Source: Trypanosoma brucei gambiense DAL972 (Eukaryota; Euglenozoa; Kinetoplastea; Trypanosomatida; Trypanosomatidae). Taken from it: 64,000 nt of DNA. The translations under genes were made by a program, and so were the position numbers. Of the stretch, positions 47,882 through 57,217 are shown piece after piece. Where the stretch lies: assembly GCF_000210295.1 (NCBI RefSeq), contig NC_026738.1, forward strand, positions 744,001 to 808,000, in the 5' to 3' direction. Within the stretch, counting starts at the first letter, position 1. Every line of letters begins with the position of its first letter. The notes below the pieces were generated by a model. The model worked only from the letters and a program-made list of their open reading frames with translations. It did no database searches and was not told the origin of the DNA.

Positions 47882-48377
47882 TGGCGATTTTGGGGGTAAA
47901 TATTTAATCGAAAATTATACGCTTCACTTTTGTAGGCACTGGATGTAAGGACTCCCAGTTCGCGATGTCTCAAGGACTTCTCGGTTATCGTGCATAGATC
48001 AGGTTGTGTCCTTGCGCGAGTTGCTTGAATCCTTTCAAACATCTTCGCGTGTCTATCGCGATATTAGAGTTACCAAGGTCTTCACAATGTGAATAACTCT
48101 GTGAAGGTTTTGTGAACAATACTGCGAAAGCGTGATCAACTTCCCTATTGTCGTTTCTGTTTTATCCCATATGATGTTCACCCCTTGCCTCCACATAATA
48201 GGTTTTTTTTTCTTTGAAAAGGGTTCGCAACCGGCACATTACCCCAAATAGGAGATACGATCACAAACCAGAAAAAATTTACTCGGACCATTGTTAGTCA
48301 CGTTACGCTTAAATTCTTTTTAGCTTCGTGAGTTTTTCCCCCTTAATTCGCTATCCATTCATAGCAACCTTTTGTAT
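47882..48377. other. Intergenic region (0.5 kb)
   Basis: No gene is seen. A short imperfect hairpin (TCTTCACA ... TGTGAAG) lies near 48080-48106. The acceptor for the oxidase gene ends at 48364. Confidence 0.6.
48332..48364 (+). promoter_or_regulatory. Probable spliced-leader acceptor
   Basis: A T/C-rich tract ends in CATAG at 48364, 13 nt before the ATG at 48378. Confidence 0.5.
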
Positions 48378-49940
48378 ATGGGACAGGAGACGATGTCCGA
48401 TGGGACTTGGACTAACTTTGCAAATATTGGAAAGTGTTTTCCTCGTAAACATCACTACCCCAATACTGTGGAAGAGGTTTCTTCTATTATAAAAGTTATT
48501 AACTCCGCTGGTGAGCGGAGTCGCGTGGTGGGTGGAGGGAAGAGTCCCAATTCATGTACATTTACTAATGGTCACCTCATTCACATGGATCGACTTAATC
48601 GCATTACTTCCATTGACGAAAAATCTATGACTATCGTGTGTGAAGGTGGTGCATTAATAAGTGATGTGTTTGAGCGGTTGAGCGCCCATGATCTGATGCT
48701 CCGTTGTGTTCCATCTTTCGTGCAGACAACTGTTGGGGGTGTCATTGCTACTGCCACACACAGTAGTGGCATACGGTCCCGCTCCATCTCTGATTGTGTC
48801 GTCCGCCTTCAGCTGGTTGATGGACGCGGTATTCTTCATACGTTTGACGCCTCCACACCGAAGGAATTATCACTTTCCGCATGCCATCTCGGTATGTTAG
48901 GCGTCGTTGTTTCTGTGACACTTCAGGCAGAGAAAAAACGACTGTGGCGCATAGAGAGCCGTCCCATTCCGTTCCGAAAATTGACTGAAGGCGATACACT
49001 TAAAAAACGCATTGCCGAGTCGGAGTTCTACCGCTTTTTCTGGATGCCCAATACAGACCAATGTTATGAGTCTATTGCTGAATTTGTTGGCGAAGAGGGG
49101 GCCGATCAGACGAAAAGAGTCGACGAATCTATCAAACTTGCGATGGGGAAGAAGCATGAGGCAACGTTACCAATGACCGCAGGAAACACAATTGCGAAGC
49201 TAACCTCCAGCAAGTTGAGGAATTTTTCTTCCGAAAAGTGCAACAGCACGGGGGAGGACTATCAGATGTGGCTGCGAAATCAGCGGACCCTTAGAACTCG
49301 GATCTGCAAAATTCTTAAAGGTAACTGGCTGCGCCACGGTGTGGTGGAGGCCGCACTTGCAGCAGCTGTCATTCAACCGGGTATACAACCTTACATTAAT
49401 CGCACGTATCGTCGTCTCTTCTACAATGCTCCAGAAGTTCAATATGGCACCTCATTGGAATGCTTCACGTTCGACTGCCTCTTCAAGCAGTGGGCATGCG
49501 AGTGGGCGATTGACATTAGCAATGTCATGCCCGCGTTTCATTATCTTCGTGGCCTTATTTCCTCTGAAAACCTGAGTGTTCATTTCCCCGTTGAGTTCCG
49601 CTTTACTGGTGCTGATACAACTGCTCTGTCACCTGCGCATGGCCGTCAAACGTGTTGGATCGGTATCGTAATGTACCGTCCTTACTTGCGGCACGCTAGA
49701 GACACATTACGTTACTACGATGCATTCAGCAAAGCCATGACGGTGATGGGTGGTAGGCCGCATTGGGCAAAATATTACACTTGGGGACCGGAGCAAATGC
49801 TGAAAGCTTACGGAAAGAATTGGGAGGATTTTCTGCTCTTTCGCAAGAAAATGGACCCGGAAGGTGTCTTTTTGAATGGTTGGTTCAATAGCCTCAGTGG
49901 AAACAGCCCAGTACTTAACAGCACTATTAGTCATCTGTAG
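48378..49940 (+). CDS. ALO: D-arabinono-1,4-lactone oxidase, probably glycosomal
   Basis: The 520-residue protein is a VAO-type flavoenzyme. An N-terminal flavin-binding domain (about 12-190) carries Val-Val-Gly-Gly-Gly-Lys-Ser-Pro-Asn and Thr-Val-Gly-Gly-Val-Ile-Ala-Thr-Ala-Thr-His-Ser-Ser-Gly. A C-terminal ALO domain ends with His-Trp-Ala-Lys-Tyr-Tyr-Thr-Trp and a Phe-Leu-Asn-Gly-Trp-Phe stretch, equivalent to the family's HWAK motif. It would oxidise an aldonolactone to a vitamin-C-type product, releasing hydrogen peroxide. The position usually held by the flavin-linking His (S-G-H-S) is Lys, so the flavin is likely non-covalent. The last three residues, Ser-His-Leu, fit a PTS1 glycosome signal, matching published work on trypanosome ALO. 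The ATG at 48378 is preferred; 48393 is possible. Confidence 0.92.
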   Translation: MGQETMSDGTWTNFANIGKCFPRKHHYPNTVEEVSSIIKVINSAGERSRVVGGGKSPNSCTFTNGHLIHMDRLNRITSIDEKSMTIVCEGGALISDVFERLSAHDLMLRCVPSFVQTTVGGVIATATHSSGIRSRSISDCVVRLQLVDGRGILHTFDASTPKELSLSACHLGMLGVVVSVTLQAEKKRLWRIESRPIPFRKLTEGDTLKKRIAESEFYRFFWMPNTDQCYESIAEFVGEEGADQTKRVDESIKLAMGKKHEATLPMTAGNTIAKLTSSKLRNFSSEKCNSTGEDYQMWLRNQRTLRTRICKILKGNWLRHGVVEAALAAAVIQPGIQPYINRTYRRLFYNAPEVQYGTSLECFTFDCLFKQWACEWAIDISNVMPAFHYLRGLISSENLSVHFPVEFRFTGADTTALSPAHGRQTCWIGIVMYRPYLRHARDTLRYYDAFSKAMTVMGGRPHWAKYYTWGPEQMLKAYGKNWEDFLLFRKKMDPEGVFLNGWFNSLSGNSPVLNSTISHL

Positions 49941-50480
49941 TAGCGGACGTAACAGATCATAAGATTTTGGCACCAATAGTCGGAGGCAACCATGCCCTGC
50001 CATTACGATTTGTGGATCATTCCCACTTTTATAATTTTTTTTAATAATCACCTAAAGGACGACGTCCCAAAGGTTGCAACTAAGTGCAATGGCTACGTTC
50101 ATAGTTTCGACAAACGAACGAAAGGAGTAGTGAAGAAATAAACGCGGGATGTTCCACCGTCGTTTGCGTCTACAAGCACATTTAGTCACATGGCTAAGAA
50201 GTGGTAGTGAAGAGAGGCTTTAAAACACGCTTAACCCTCTTGTGGACCGTGGAAAGTAGCCACTGACTGTCGCCTTCATAATGATTATGTAAAACATTTA
50301 ACTCATTTCTCTTGCGACTGTACCTTTATTTGTGTCGTACTATTTTACACTGCTACCGAAATGGTTCGTGTTACCACTTTTCTTCTTCAACTTGTCTTAT
50401 TCTTATTCAGAATACTGCAGGGAGTCCTTAGTCACTAGCTGCAACCAAAAAAAAAAAAGAGAAAGAATTTGCAGGCGGGA
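49941..50480. other. Intergenic region (0.54 kb)
   Basis: No gene is seen. The right end holds the pyrimidine tract and acceptor for the SDA1 gene. Confidence 0.6.
50377..50410 (+). promoter_or_regulatory. Probable spliced-leader acceptor
   Basis: A T/C-rich tract ends in TTCAG at 50410, 70 nt before the ATG at 50481. Confidence 0.55.
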
Positions 50481-53063
50481 ATGACGGAAACAGCGTTTCG
50501 AGGGACACTACTGCTTCTTCAAAACCGCACGCGTCGGGACCCGGAGGCCTACCGTGACGAGTTTCTCACACAACTTGACCACTTCAAGGCACTCACTCAA
50601 ACCGTCGCGACACAAAAAGAGACAAACCCGCAGTATGTGGCAGTGCTCAACTTTGTTTGTCATGTCGGGCACTGCTACCCTAAGGAGTGTGAAGATGTAG
50701 CGGAAATTGTATTGAAGTTGCTGCAGGACTTTAAGGGAAGCACTATGACGTCGGATTTACGGCTCGTGCTGGTTAAATCTCTGGCGCTTCTTCGTTCCAA
50801 AAACATCGTCTCTGCTGAGCGTTCCTTTCCATTGTTCTTCGAGCTGCTTCAAGAGCGTGACAAGGTCCTGAGACGCGTAATTCTTTCCCATATTGTCAGT
50901 GACATCCGCAGGGTGAACATGCCAGGCGCCAAGAACGGTGCCGCCGTAAATAAAAAGGCACAGAACTTCTTGTTTGGTGTGATGGCAGATGACGACCCAG
51001 TGCAGGCTCGCTGTGCTGAAATGGTGATGATTGATTTGTACCGCCGCCGTGTGTGGGCCGACGAGCGAACAGTGGAGGTGCTTACGCAAGCTTGTTTTTC
51101 AAGGCACACCGCCATTATCCGAACTGCACTACGTTTCTTCCTCCTACAGATGCCGAAAATAACTTCCATGGACAGCAAAAATGAAGACGATGATGATGAC
51201 GACCCGGGAAGAGCCATATCGAAAATGAAACAGAAGCTGAAGATCAAAAAGAAGACAGGTAAACGAGAACGAATACTGAAACGTGAGGTTGGGGCAGTAA
51301 AGCGGAAGTACAACAAGGAAGAGAAGGAAGAGGAGCTACTCGCGAAGCAGCACGTGGATCCCATAAGGCTGCTGCGGAACCCACAGCAATTTGTTGAACG
51401 GTTGCTCGCACGTCTACAGAAGACAAGTGAGCGGTTCGAGGTTCGTGTTCTCTACTTGAATGTTATTGCGCGGACGGTTTCCGAACATGAGGTGGTACAC
51501 CTTCCTTTATATGGTTTTCTAGAGCGCTACATGGAACCCTCGCAACTTCACTCCACACAACTGCTGGCGCTTTCTGTCATGTGCACTCACCGTATGGTGC
51601 CCCCTGACGCCCTCGAACCGCTCGTGAGAGCCATCGCAAACCACTTCGTTTCTGACCGATCGTCTCCCGATGCCATTACGGTTGGGTTGAACACAATACG
51701 CGAAATATGCAAACGTCAGCCCCTTGCAATGAACGCGGATCTTCTAAAGGACCTTGTTGAATATAAATCGCAGCGTGGTGACAAGGGTGTAGTGATGGCT
51801 GCCCGCGCCCTCATTCAGTTATTCCGTCATGTTTACCCGGAGCTGCTTCCGGGTAAACTACGAACAAGAACAGTCGATGCCTCTACTGGGGAGGCGCCCA
51901 AACCCGTATACGGGAAGGAGCATGTGTACACAGATATTCCCGGTTTGGAGTTGCTTTATGCTGATGAGGGAAGCGACGCGTCTTCTCACAGCTGTTGCTC
52001 TGGCAGTAGTGATGACGACGATGACAGCGATGGTACATGGGTAACGGATAGTAGCGACTGCGACCCAGACGATATTGAAGGTAGCTTTGTCGATGCCTCT
52101 GAATGCGGTAGTTGTGATGAAGAACACGAAGAGTGCCCCCAACTTGTAGCCGTCAAACCTTCCTCAGGAGAACCACCATGTAAAGTAACAAAATATGAAA
52201 ACAATGCAATAGGTGCTGAATCGCAACCCTCTTTTCGTGAGGACATGCCATCCCAAGTACACAAGCCTTCTAACCAAGACAGCGACACGCCAAGTGAAGA
52301 ATCGGGTGGCAGCAGCGAACTGGAAGAGGAACTGGAAGAGTTTGAAGAAGTCGAAGGGGAGAGTTACGATGAGGAGGAAGGTGATGATAGTGATGTTGAG
52401 GAAGGAAGTGAAGAGGAGGGAGATGATTCTTCGTTTTGCTATGAAGAGTGGGAAGATGAGGAGGAGGAAGCAGATGAAGAAGAGGATCAACCCTCACAAA
52501 AGGGCGAAAAAGACGTTGAAGGGGCAGGTGAGTGGTTTGAGGACGTTGACATTAACTCGACGCAACCATCGCAACGTTCAACAGTATCCAAACTGTCGTC
52601 GTCAGCGGCGCGCATTCTAACGGACGAAGACTTTGCTCGCATCCGAGCCCTTCAAAAGAAGCAACAACAGGGTAAACTACTCTCAAAGCGTAAAGGAAAA
52701 GATGCAGAGGCACGAACGAAGAAACGCGAAGCTCTCATTCACAGCGTTTCAGCGGATCTCACAGCAGAGGTCATTGAGCATTTCACTGAAAAGAAACGTA
52801 CAGAAGACCGACAGGAAAAGATTGCTCGCACTGAGGAACTGAGGCGGTCAAAGTCCAAGTTTGAGGCTCGAAAGAAGAAGAAGAGCAAGCTCAACTCTAC
52901 TCATGTGGAGCATTCGAAGAGAGGAAAGTTGTTTAACATGACAAAGCGCTCACGACGGGTCGGGGCAAAGTTGAAATCTTCTGTGGCTGACCGTTCGAAC
53001 CGAAATAAGGAAAACAAAAAGAAGGACATTAAGTTCCGCATCCGCCGTGGATGGAAGGCATAA
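50481..53063 (+). CDS. SDA1: SDA1 (SDAD1) homologue, 60S ribosome assembly factor
   Basis: The 860-residue protein follows the SDA1 plan. It has an N-terminal alpha-helical repeat domain (about 5-480) with Tyr-x-x-Glu-Phe and Leu-Arg-x-x-Leu-Val-Lys-Ser-Leu-x-Leu-Leu-Arg elements, and a basic Lys-rich segment near 250-285. A very acidic Asp/Glu/Ser-rich stretch (about 500-690) follows, then a C-terminal basic region with Asp-Phe-x-Arg-Ile and a final Lys/Arg-rich end finishing in Arg-Arg-Gly-Trp-Lys-Ala. SDA1 is a nucleolar/nuclear factor needed for maturation and export of pre-60S particles. It is larger than yeast Sda1, mainly through the acidic stretch. The true start is the ATG at 50481; the frame begins upstream only with TTG. 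Confidence 0.92.
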   Translation: MTETAFRGTLLLLQNRTRRDPEAYRDEFLTQLDHFKALTQTVATQKETNPQYVAVLNFVCHVGHCYPKECEDVAEIVLKLLQDFKGSTMTSDLRLVLVKSLALLRSKNIVSAERSFPLFFELLQERDKVLRRVILSHIVSDIRRVNMPGAKNGAAVNKKAQNFLFGVMADDDPVQARCAEMVMIDLYRRRVWADERTVEVLTQACFSRHTAIIRTALRFFLLQMPKITSMDSKNEDDDDDDPGRAISKMKQKLKIKKKTGKRERILKREVGAVKRKYNKEEKEEELLAKQHVDPIRLLRNPQQFVERLLARLQKTSERFEVRVLYLNVIARTVSEHEVVHLPLYGFLERYMEPSQLHSTQLLALSVMCTHRMVPPDALEPLVRAIANHFVSDRSSPDAITVGLNTIREICKRQPLAMNADLLKDLVEYKSQRGDKGVVMAARALIQLFRHVYPELLPGKLRTRTVDASTGEAPKPVYGKEHVYTDIPGLELLYADEGSDASSHSCCSGSSDDDDDSDGTWVTDSSDCDPDDIEGSFVDASECGSCDEEHEECPQLVAVKPSSGEPPCKVTKYENNAIGAESQPSFREDMPSQVHKPSNQDSDTPSEESGGSSELEEELEEFEEVEGESYDEEEGDDSDVEEGSEEEGDDSSFCYEEWEDEEEEADEEEDQPSQKGEKDVEGAGEWFEDVDINSTQPSQRSTVSKLSSSAARILTDEDFARIRALQKKQQQGKLLSKRKGKDAEARTKKREALIHSVSADLTAEVIEHFTEKKRTEDRQEKIARTEELRRSKSKFEARKKKKSKLNSTHVEHSKRGKLFNMTKRSRRVGAKLKSSVADRSNRNKENKKKDIKFRIRRGWKA

Positions 53064-53584
53064 CAACCACTCAAACTCCGTTTTAGTGAGGTGTGTGCAC
53101 ACAACGTTTGTGAGGTCGTTTCATTACATTTTGTGTCTTGCCTGCGTTCACAGACCTCAATTTAAAAAGGGGTTTACCAATGCCAAAGGACTTTAATGTA
53201 CTGACGTTTAAAGTAACAGTTTAAATCTTTTGGCCAAACTTCGGGCTCTCAGTCACTCTATGCTTCCTTTCTTGGGGAATTTAATTTCCAGCACCAAACC
53301 TCATGCCCACCGCTGTGGGGACTTCATAGCCAAATATTTACCTCTTTTTCTCCCTTCAATTTGTTGGAAACATTCCTCACTGTTTTTTGAAGGAGGGGTG
53401 GTACCTACCATTAAGGGGAGTTCAACTGATTCTTTTTTTTTTTTTGAGTTCACGTGGGAGCCACGCGGTTGCACACAAGTCAAAAAGAAAAGGAAGTAAA
53501 AGTTTTTCTGGTGGGTGAGACGCTACATTTGACCCCGTCATACTCCACTGTAGCAGCGCGTAACGTCTTTTTAAAAGTTGTTTC
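53064..53584. other. Intergenic region (0.5 kb)
   Basis: No gene is seen. T-runs near 53430-53445 may form the trans-splice region for the next small gene; the exact acceptor is unclear. A + strand open frame at 53230-53499 lacks an ATG start. Confidence 0.55.
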
Positions 53585-53968
53585 ATGCCTCTATGGTCCT
53601 TTGTGGAGTTGTCGAGCAGCTTCCTGAGCCCCGTAACCGTTGGCGTATCTCCTTTTTTCCGGCCACTGGAGGAGCGACTTAACACGGAACCGCCAGCTGT
53701 GCGGGAGGTCGTTTGGGAATACATGCACTGCACGAAGCGCGCCATCAACACGCGAATTATAGGGTTCTGCGAGCCAACACTAAACAAATGTGTGGATGAT
53801 TTGCGATTGTACCTTAAAGCATCAGCGGCTGGTGGGAGTGACGAGGCTTCTCTCGCGGAAGTATTGAGGCGCCGTCGTGGTGAGGTGGATGCGGATTCGT
53901 TACCTTGGGAATCACGTGCGGAGTACAAGGAGTGGCTCCGCACTCAGGGAAGGTTGAAGTGTGGGTAA
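53585..53968 (+). CDS. Small hypothetical protein (127 aa)
   Basis: The 127-residue protein is not recognised. It has a mildly hydrophobic N-terminus (Pro-Leu-Trp-Ser-Phe-Val), then an Arg/Glu-containing helical region (about 35-80) with four Cys in the whole chain, and a basic C-terminal region. No membrane helix, signal peptide or enzyme motif is clear. The size and helical, basic nature would suit a mitochondrial or ribonucleoprotein subunit, but nothing proves it. Normal codon composition, an ATG start and its position between two solid genes support it. Confidence 0.6.
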   Translation: MPLWSFVELSSSFLSPVTVGVSPFFRPLEERLNTEPPAVREVVWEYMHCTKRAINTRIIGFCEPTLNKCVDDLRLYLKASAAGGSDEASLAEVLRRRRGEVDADSLPWESRAEYKEWLRTQGRLKCG

Positions 53969-54336
53969 GCATGTGAGGGCACATACATGGTGAGCACGTT
54001 ACGAAGCGGTACGGGGCCGTACCGAATGTGATTTGGTGTTGTTATCTTTTTCTCAAGGTTGTCCATGCAAAGGGTAACGCGGGTTCGCTCATAATACCGT
54101 TACCACACTCTTCCTGTTGTGGCTGACCAACCAGTGACGGCGTCCCTTTTTTGCTTGGGATGTTTACATATCGTAAGGAGTGGGCATCTCCACTTCGCTC
54201 GTTGCACGTGTTCGTTATGATTTTCATTTATTTATTGCTTTTGCCTTAGCATTTTGTACGTGAAATCACAAAACAGTCCCTAAGTTGTATTCCCTTTTCC
54301 CCCCTCTCTTTACTGTTAGCATAGTGTGTGTCAACA
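53969..54336. other. Intergenic region (0.37 kb)
   Basis: No gene is seen. Two acceptors end at 54249 and 54319. Confidence 0.6.
54297..54319 (+). promoter_or_regulatory. Probable spliced-leader acceptor
   Basis: A C/T-rich tract ends in GTTAG at 54319, 17 nt before the ATG at 54337. A second tract ends in CTTAG at 54249. Confidence 0.55.
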
Positions 54337-56592
54337 ATGGTCGATGAAAAATTACCGACGTTATTTTCACCTAGCGCCACGGTGTCTTTCGCCGCGCGCT
54401 CCACGTTGAGTCGTGCCACACTCTTTACAACATTGCTGCCTTCCTTAGGAACAACCAAAGTAGAATCCCCGCGGCCCCCGCCTTCTTCACGCCTTTACGC
54501 AAAACGTCATAGCTCCGTCTACTCGCGCCACCCGCTTGAAACAATTGTTACTGATCAGTCATCATCATCGTCCGCGTGGTGGGCGGCCAACACGGAGAAT
54601 AAGCGGTATGCCTCCATTGCCACCATGAAGGTGCAGGCACTTGAAGAGAAGTTCAACGAGCAGCTGAAGTCATATAATGCTTTCCATCCCGTTGTCGTTG
54701 ATGGAGGTGCTTACAGCACGCAGGCTATACAAAGGCGGTTTAACGGTGAGTCTGTTAGTGATTCTCTGTCAAAACTCACTGATTTCGCCGCGACCAGGTC
54801 TGTTAGAAGCACCTTCGACGATAGTTTCGTCTCCACCATGGAAAAGATATCTGGTGTACAGGGAAACTTCACTCCACGGACTGTGGAAAGGAAAAGAGCG
54901 GCAGTAATAACACCTGATGGCTTGGAACTGTCAAGTAGCTCCTTGTCCCTTCACAGCGACAAGTTCACCGCCGGTATTGAACTTTGGCTGCGTGAGAATA
55001 AAGCTTCAGAAGAAGAACTTAGGCAGAAACGGCTCTTCTACGATTCTCAGCGCGCGAAGAGCGAGCAAAGGGAGCGTTCGCAGTATCGTCAGAAGTGGCA
55101 AGCAAAACTCGATGCACTGCACGACGAACGGTTAGATGCGTTTGCGCATTCCAAACACTCAAATGTGCTAAGTAAGAGGGTGTCCATCGTGGAAAACTTA
55201 ACTGCAGCGACTGAGCAGCGGATTCTTTGGAGCAAGTTCCTCTCCAGTGAGGCCAATGCTGAATCCGCCGGAAGCCCTCGTACGAAATTTACGAGCACGT
55301 GGACTTCTAACAAATCCGCTAGTAACAATGAATTGCACGAATGGATTGAAGGAAAGTGGCACAACAGTACGCACCGTCATGAGGAAGCAGCACTCAAAAT
55401 TCAATGTGCATACAGATGTTTTTGCGCAAAGGAAGAAGTAGCTAGAAGACGTTATGCAAGGCGGATGGTCTTCGCTGGGGTATTGAGCCGTGAAAAAGAA
55501 GCGGAAGCAAAGTGGGAAAATGCCCTGCGGATGCGCGTGAGCTCGTACGATACCGGTGGTAACACGATGAACCGCTTGAATCCTTCTATTAAACTTTTGA
55601 AGGAAAAGTTACTTGCAGTTGTTGTAAGGCGGAGGAATACGAAAGCGCAAGAAGAAAGGTACCGGCGCGAAATTGAGGAGTACGCTGCCACGTCCATTCA
55701 GCGAGTTTATCGAGGTTACCTGGGACGGTTTTGGGTGAAACTGATGAGAAATGGTGATCCCGTGGAACAGCTTCGGTTAATCCGAATAGGGAGAGTGGTT
55801 GTGTGCTTGCAGGCCCGCTGGCGTGGATGCCTTGCTCGCGCGGCGATTGAGCGGCAGCGCGCTGCGGTCCTCGTTCTCCAGCGACTTGTGCGCTCAAGAG
55901 CGGCGTTTCTTGATCTTTGTAGAAAGCGCCGTGAAAGGAGGATGGAAGTGGAATATGGTATTCACAAACACTACATAAAGGTTATTATCCGCTTTCTCAA
56001 ACGATGTGTAAACGACCGCAAAGAGTACATGAAGGAGCGTTGGGACCAGCTCTTCCTGATTCAACGTATAGGCCGAGGCCGCATTGGCCGTGGTATTGTG
56101 GAAAAGAGTTACAAACGTAGATGCGCTGCCCAGCTTGTGGTGGCTCTGGCAATTCAGCGACGTTACAGAGGTTGGCGCGGCCGTGTAAAGGCGCAGTACG
56201 AACGCGAGCAGCGTGCCGAGAAATACTTGCAGCTATGTCGTACTGATGCTGTCCAAGTTATTGAGAGGTCGTGGCGCTTTGCGCGCGGATATTACATTGA
56301 AAAGAGCAGGAAGGCCAGAAAGGAGGCAGAGAGAATAGCTCGCATTCTGAGGCGGCAGCGGAGGGAGAAGTTGAACCTGCGGCGCATGAGAATAGCAGCA
56401 TTGAAGATTCAGTATTGGTACTTCAACGCCCGCTATGTCCGGGAGGTGCGGATGAAACGGATTGAGCAACGTAGGGAATTGGTCCGGAGCGAAAGTGCTG
56501 AGCGGATTCTTCGCTTCTACCGTGAGTACAAATTCAGAGCGAATAGGCAGTCGCCGGTGGAAACGGCACCAGCCGCAGAAGAAGAGAATTAA
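54337..56592 (+). CDS. Multi-IQ-motif protein, probable calmodulin-binding cytoskeletal protein
   Basis: The 751-residue protein has a disordered N-terminal part, charged helical stretches (about 200-345), and from residue 350 onward about eight IQ-type elements (I/L-Q-x3-R/W-x-x-x-x-R). These lie near 352, 452, 488, 510, 573, 604, 638 and 688. Good matches include Ile-Gln-Arg-Val-Tyr-Arg-Gly-Tyr and Ile-Gln-Arg-Arg-Tyr-Arg-Gly-Trp. IQ motifs bind calmodulin or centrin-like light chains. No motor domain or kinase domain is present, so it is not a myosin. Proteins of this type in trypanosomes often sit on the flagellum, basal body or cytoskeleton, but that location is inferred. The true ATG is 54337; the frame starts upstream with GTG. 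Confidence 0.85.
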   Translation: MVDEKLPTLFSPSATVSFAARSTLSRATLFTTLLPSLGTTKVESPRPPPSSRLYAKRHSSVYSRHPLETIVTDQSSSSSAWWAANTENKRYASIATMKVQALEEKFNEQLKSYNAFHPVVVDGGAYSTQAIQRRFNGESVSDSLSKLTDFAATRSVRSTFDDSFVSTMEKISGVQGNFTPRTVERKRAAVITPDGLELSSSSLSLHSDKFTAGIELWLRENKASEEELRQKRLFYDSQRAKSEQRERSQYRQKWQAKLDALHDERLDAFAHSKHSNVLSKRVSIVENLTAATEQRILWSKFLSSEANAESAGSPRTKFTSTWTSNKSASNNELHEWIEGKWHNSTHRHEEAALKIQCAYRCFCAKEEVARRRYARRMVFAGVLSREKEAEAKWENALRMRVSSYDTGGNTMNRLNPSIKLLKEKLLAVVVRRRNTKAQEERYRREIEEYAATSIQRVYRGYLGRFWVKLMRNGDPVEQLRLIRIGRVVVCLQARWRGCLARAAIERQRAAVLVLQRLVRSRAAFLDLCRKRRERRMEVEYGIHKHYIKVIIRFLKRCVNDRKEYMKERWDQLFLIQRIGRGRIGRGIVEKSYKRRCAAQLVVALAIQRRYRGWRGRVKAQYEREQRAEKYLQLCRTDAVQVIERSWRFARGYYIEKSRKARKEAERIARILRRQRREKLNLRRMRIAALKIQYWYFNARYVREVRMKRIEQRRELVRSESAERILRFYREYKFRANRQSPVETAPAAEEEN

Positions 56593-57059
56593 TAAGCATC
56601 ACCCCGTGTTGGGAATATTATGTTTTTTTTTCCATTTGTTTCTTTGTTTCGTGCCATTTATAGGCTTCTAGATGCATATTCGACTTGGATCCTGGACTAC
56701 CTTCATGTATTCAAGGGGTACCTGGATGAGAGTAAGAGAAACTGAATCGCATTGGATGTTTGGGTGTTATTCGCTCTTCTTCCCTTATTTTTTGACATGT
56801 TTGTTGGTCTGCAATATTTATTGCAGACCATACTGTTTTGTCGGGCAAAACATGTTGAAGATGAAGCTTCAATGCTGAACTGTGCGGTTTTTCTTCTTGT
56901 AGTATATATGTATATGTACTGATGTTTTTGTAGCCCATTACGTGAAACACACGTAGTGCGGATTTTCCGCATGTAAAAAAGGTGGTCACATCCGTTACAA
57001 AAAAAAAGGGTTTTTTTTTCCAGAATATGTTTGACTCTGGGCTTTCAGGGTCGAATTCT

Positions 57060-57117
57060 TTCTCTTTAAATTTCTCTTCCCCCATTTGACCACATCATCC
57101 CCATCTCCACGGTATAG
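57060..57117 (+). promoter_or_regulatory. Probable spliced-leader acceptor
   Basis: A T/C-rich stretch ends in TATAG at 57117, about 100 nt before the ATG at 57218; an alternative AG lies at 57022-57023. Confidence 0.45.
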
Positions 57118-57161
57118 GAATTCTCTTATAGTGTAGCACTGTTACCACATCCCATTAACTG

Positions 57162-57163
<2 letters not shown>

Positions 57164-57198
<35 letters not shown>
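57164..57198. repeat. (TA)n microsatellite within the predicted 5' UTR
   Basis: About 17 TA units end roughly 20 nt before the ATG of the IMPase-like gene and lie downstream of its predicted splice acceptor. Confidence 0.88.
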
Positions 57199-57200
<2 letters not shown>

Positions 57201-57217
57201 CATATTGTCGAATACCA

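Larger units (their letters stand above)
56593..57217. other. Intergenic region with (TA)n near the next start
   Basis: No gene is seen. T/C-rich sequence with acceptors near 57023 and 57117 precedes a (TA)n run that would be in the 5' UTR of the IMPase-like gene. A local inverted repeat with arms GGTCTGCAATA and TATTGCAGACC lies near 56806-56830. Confidence 0.6.
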
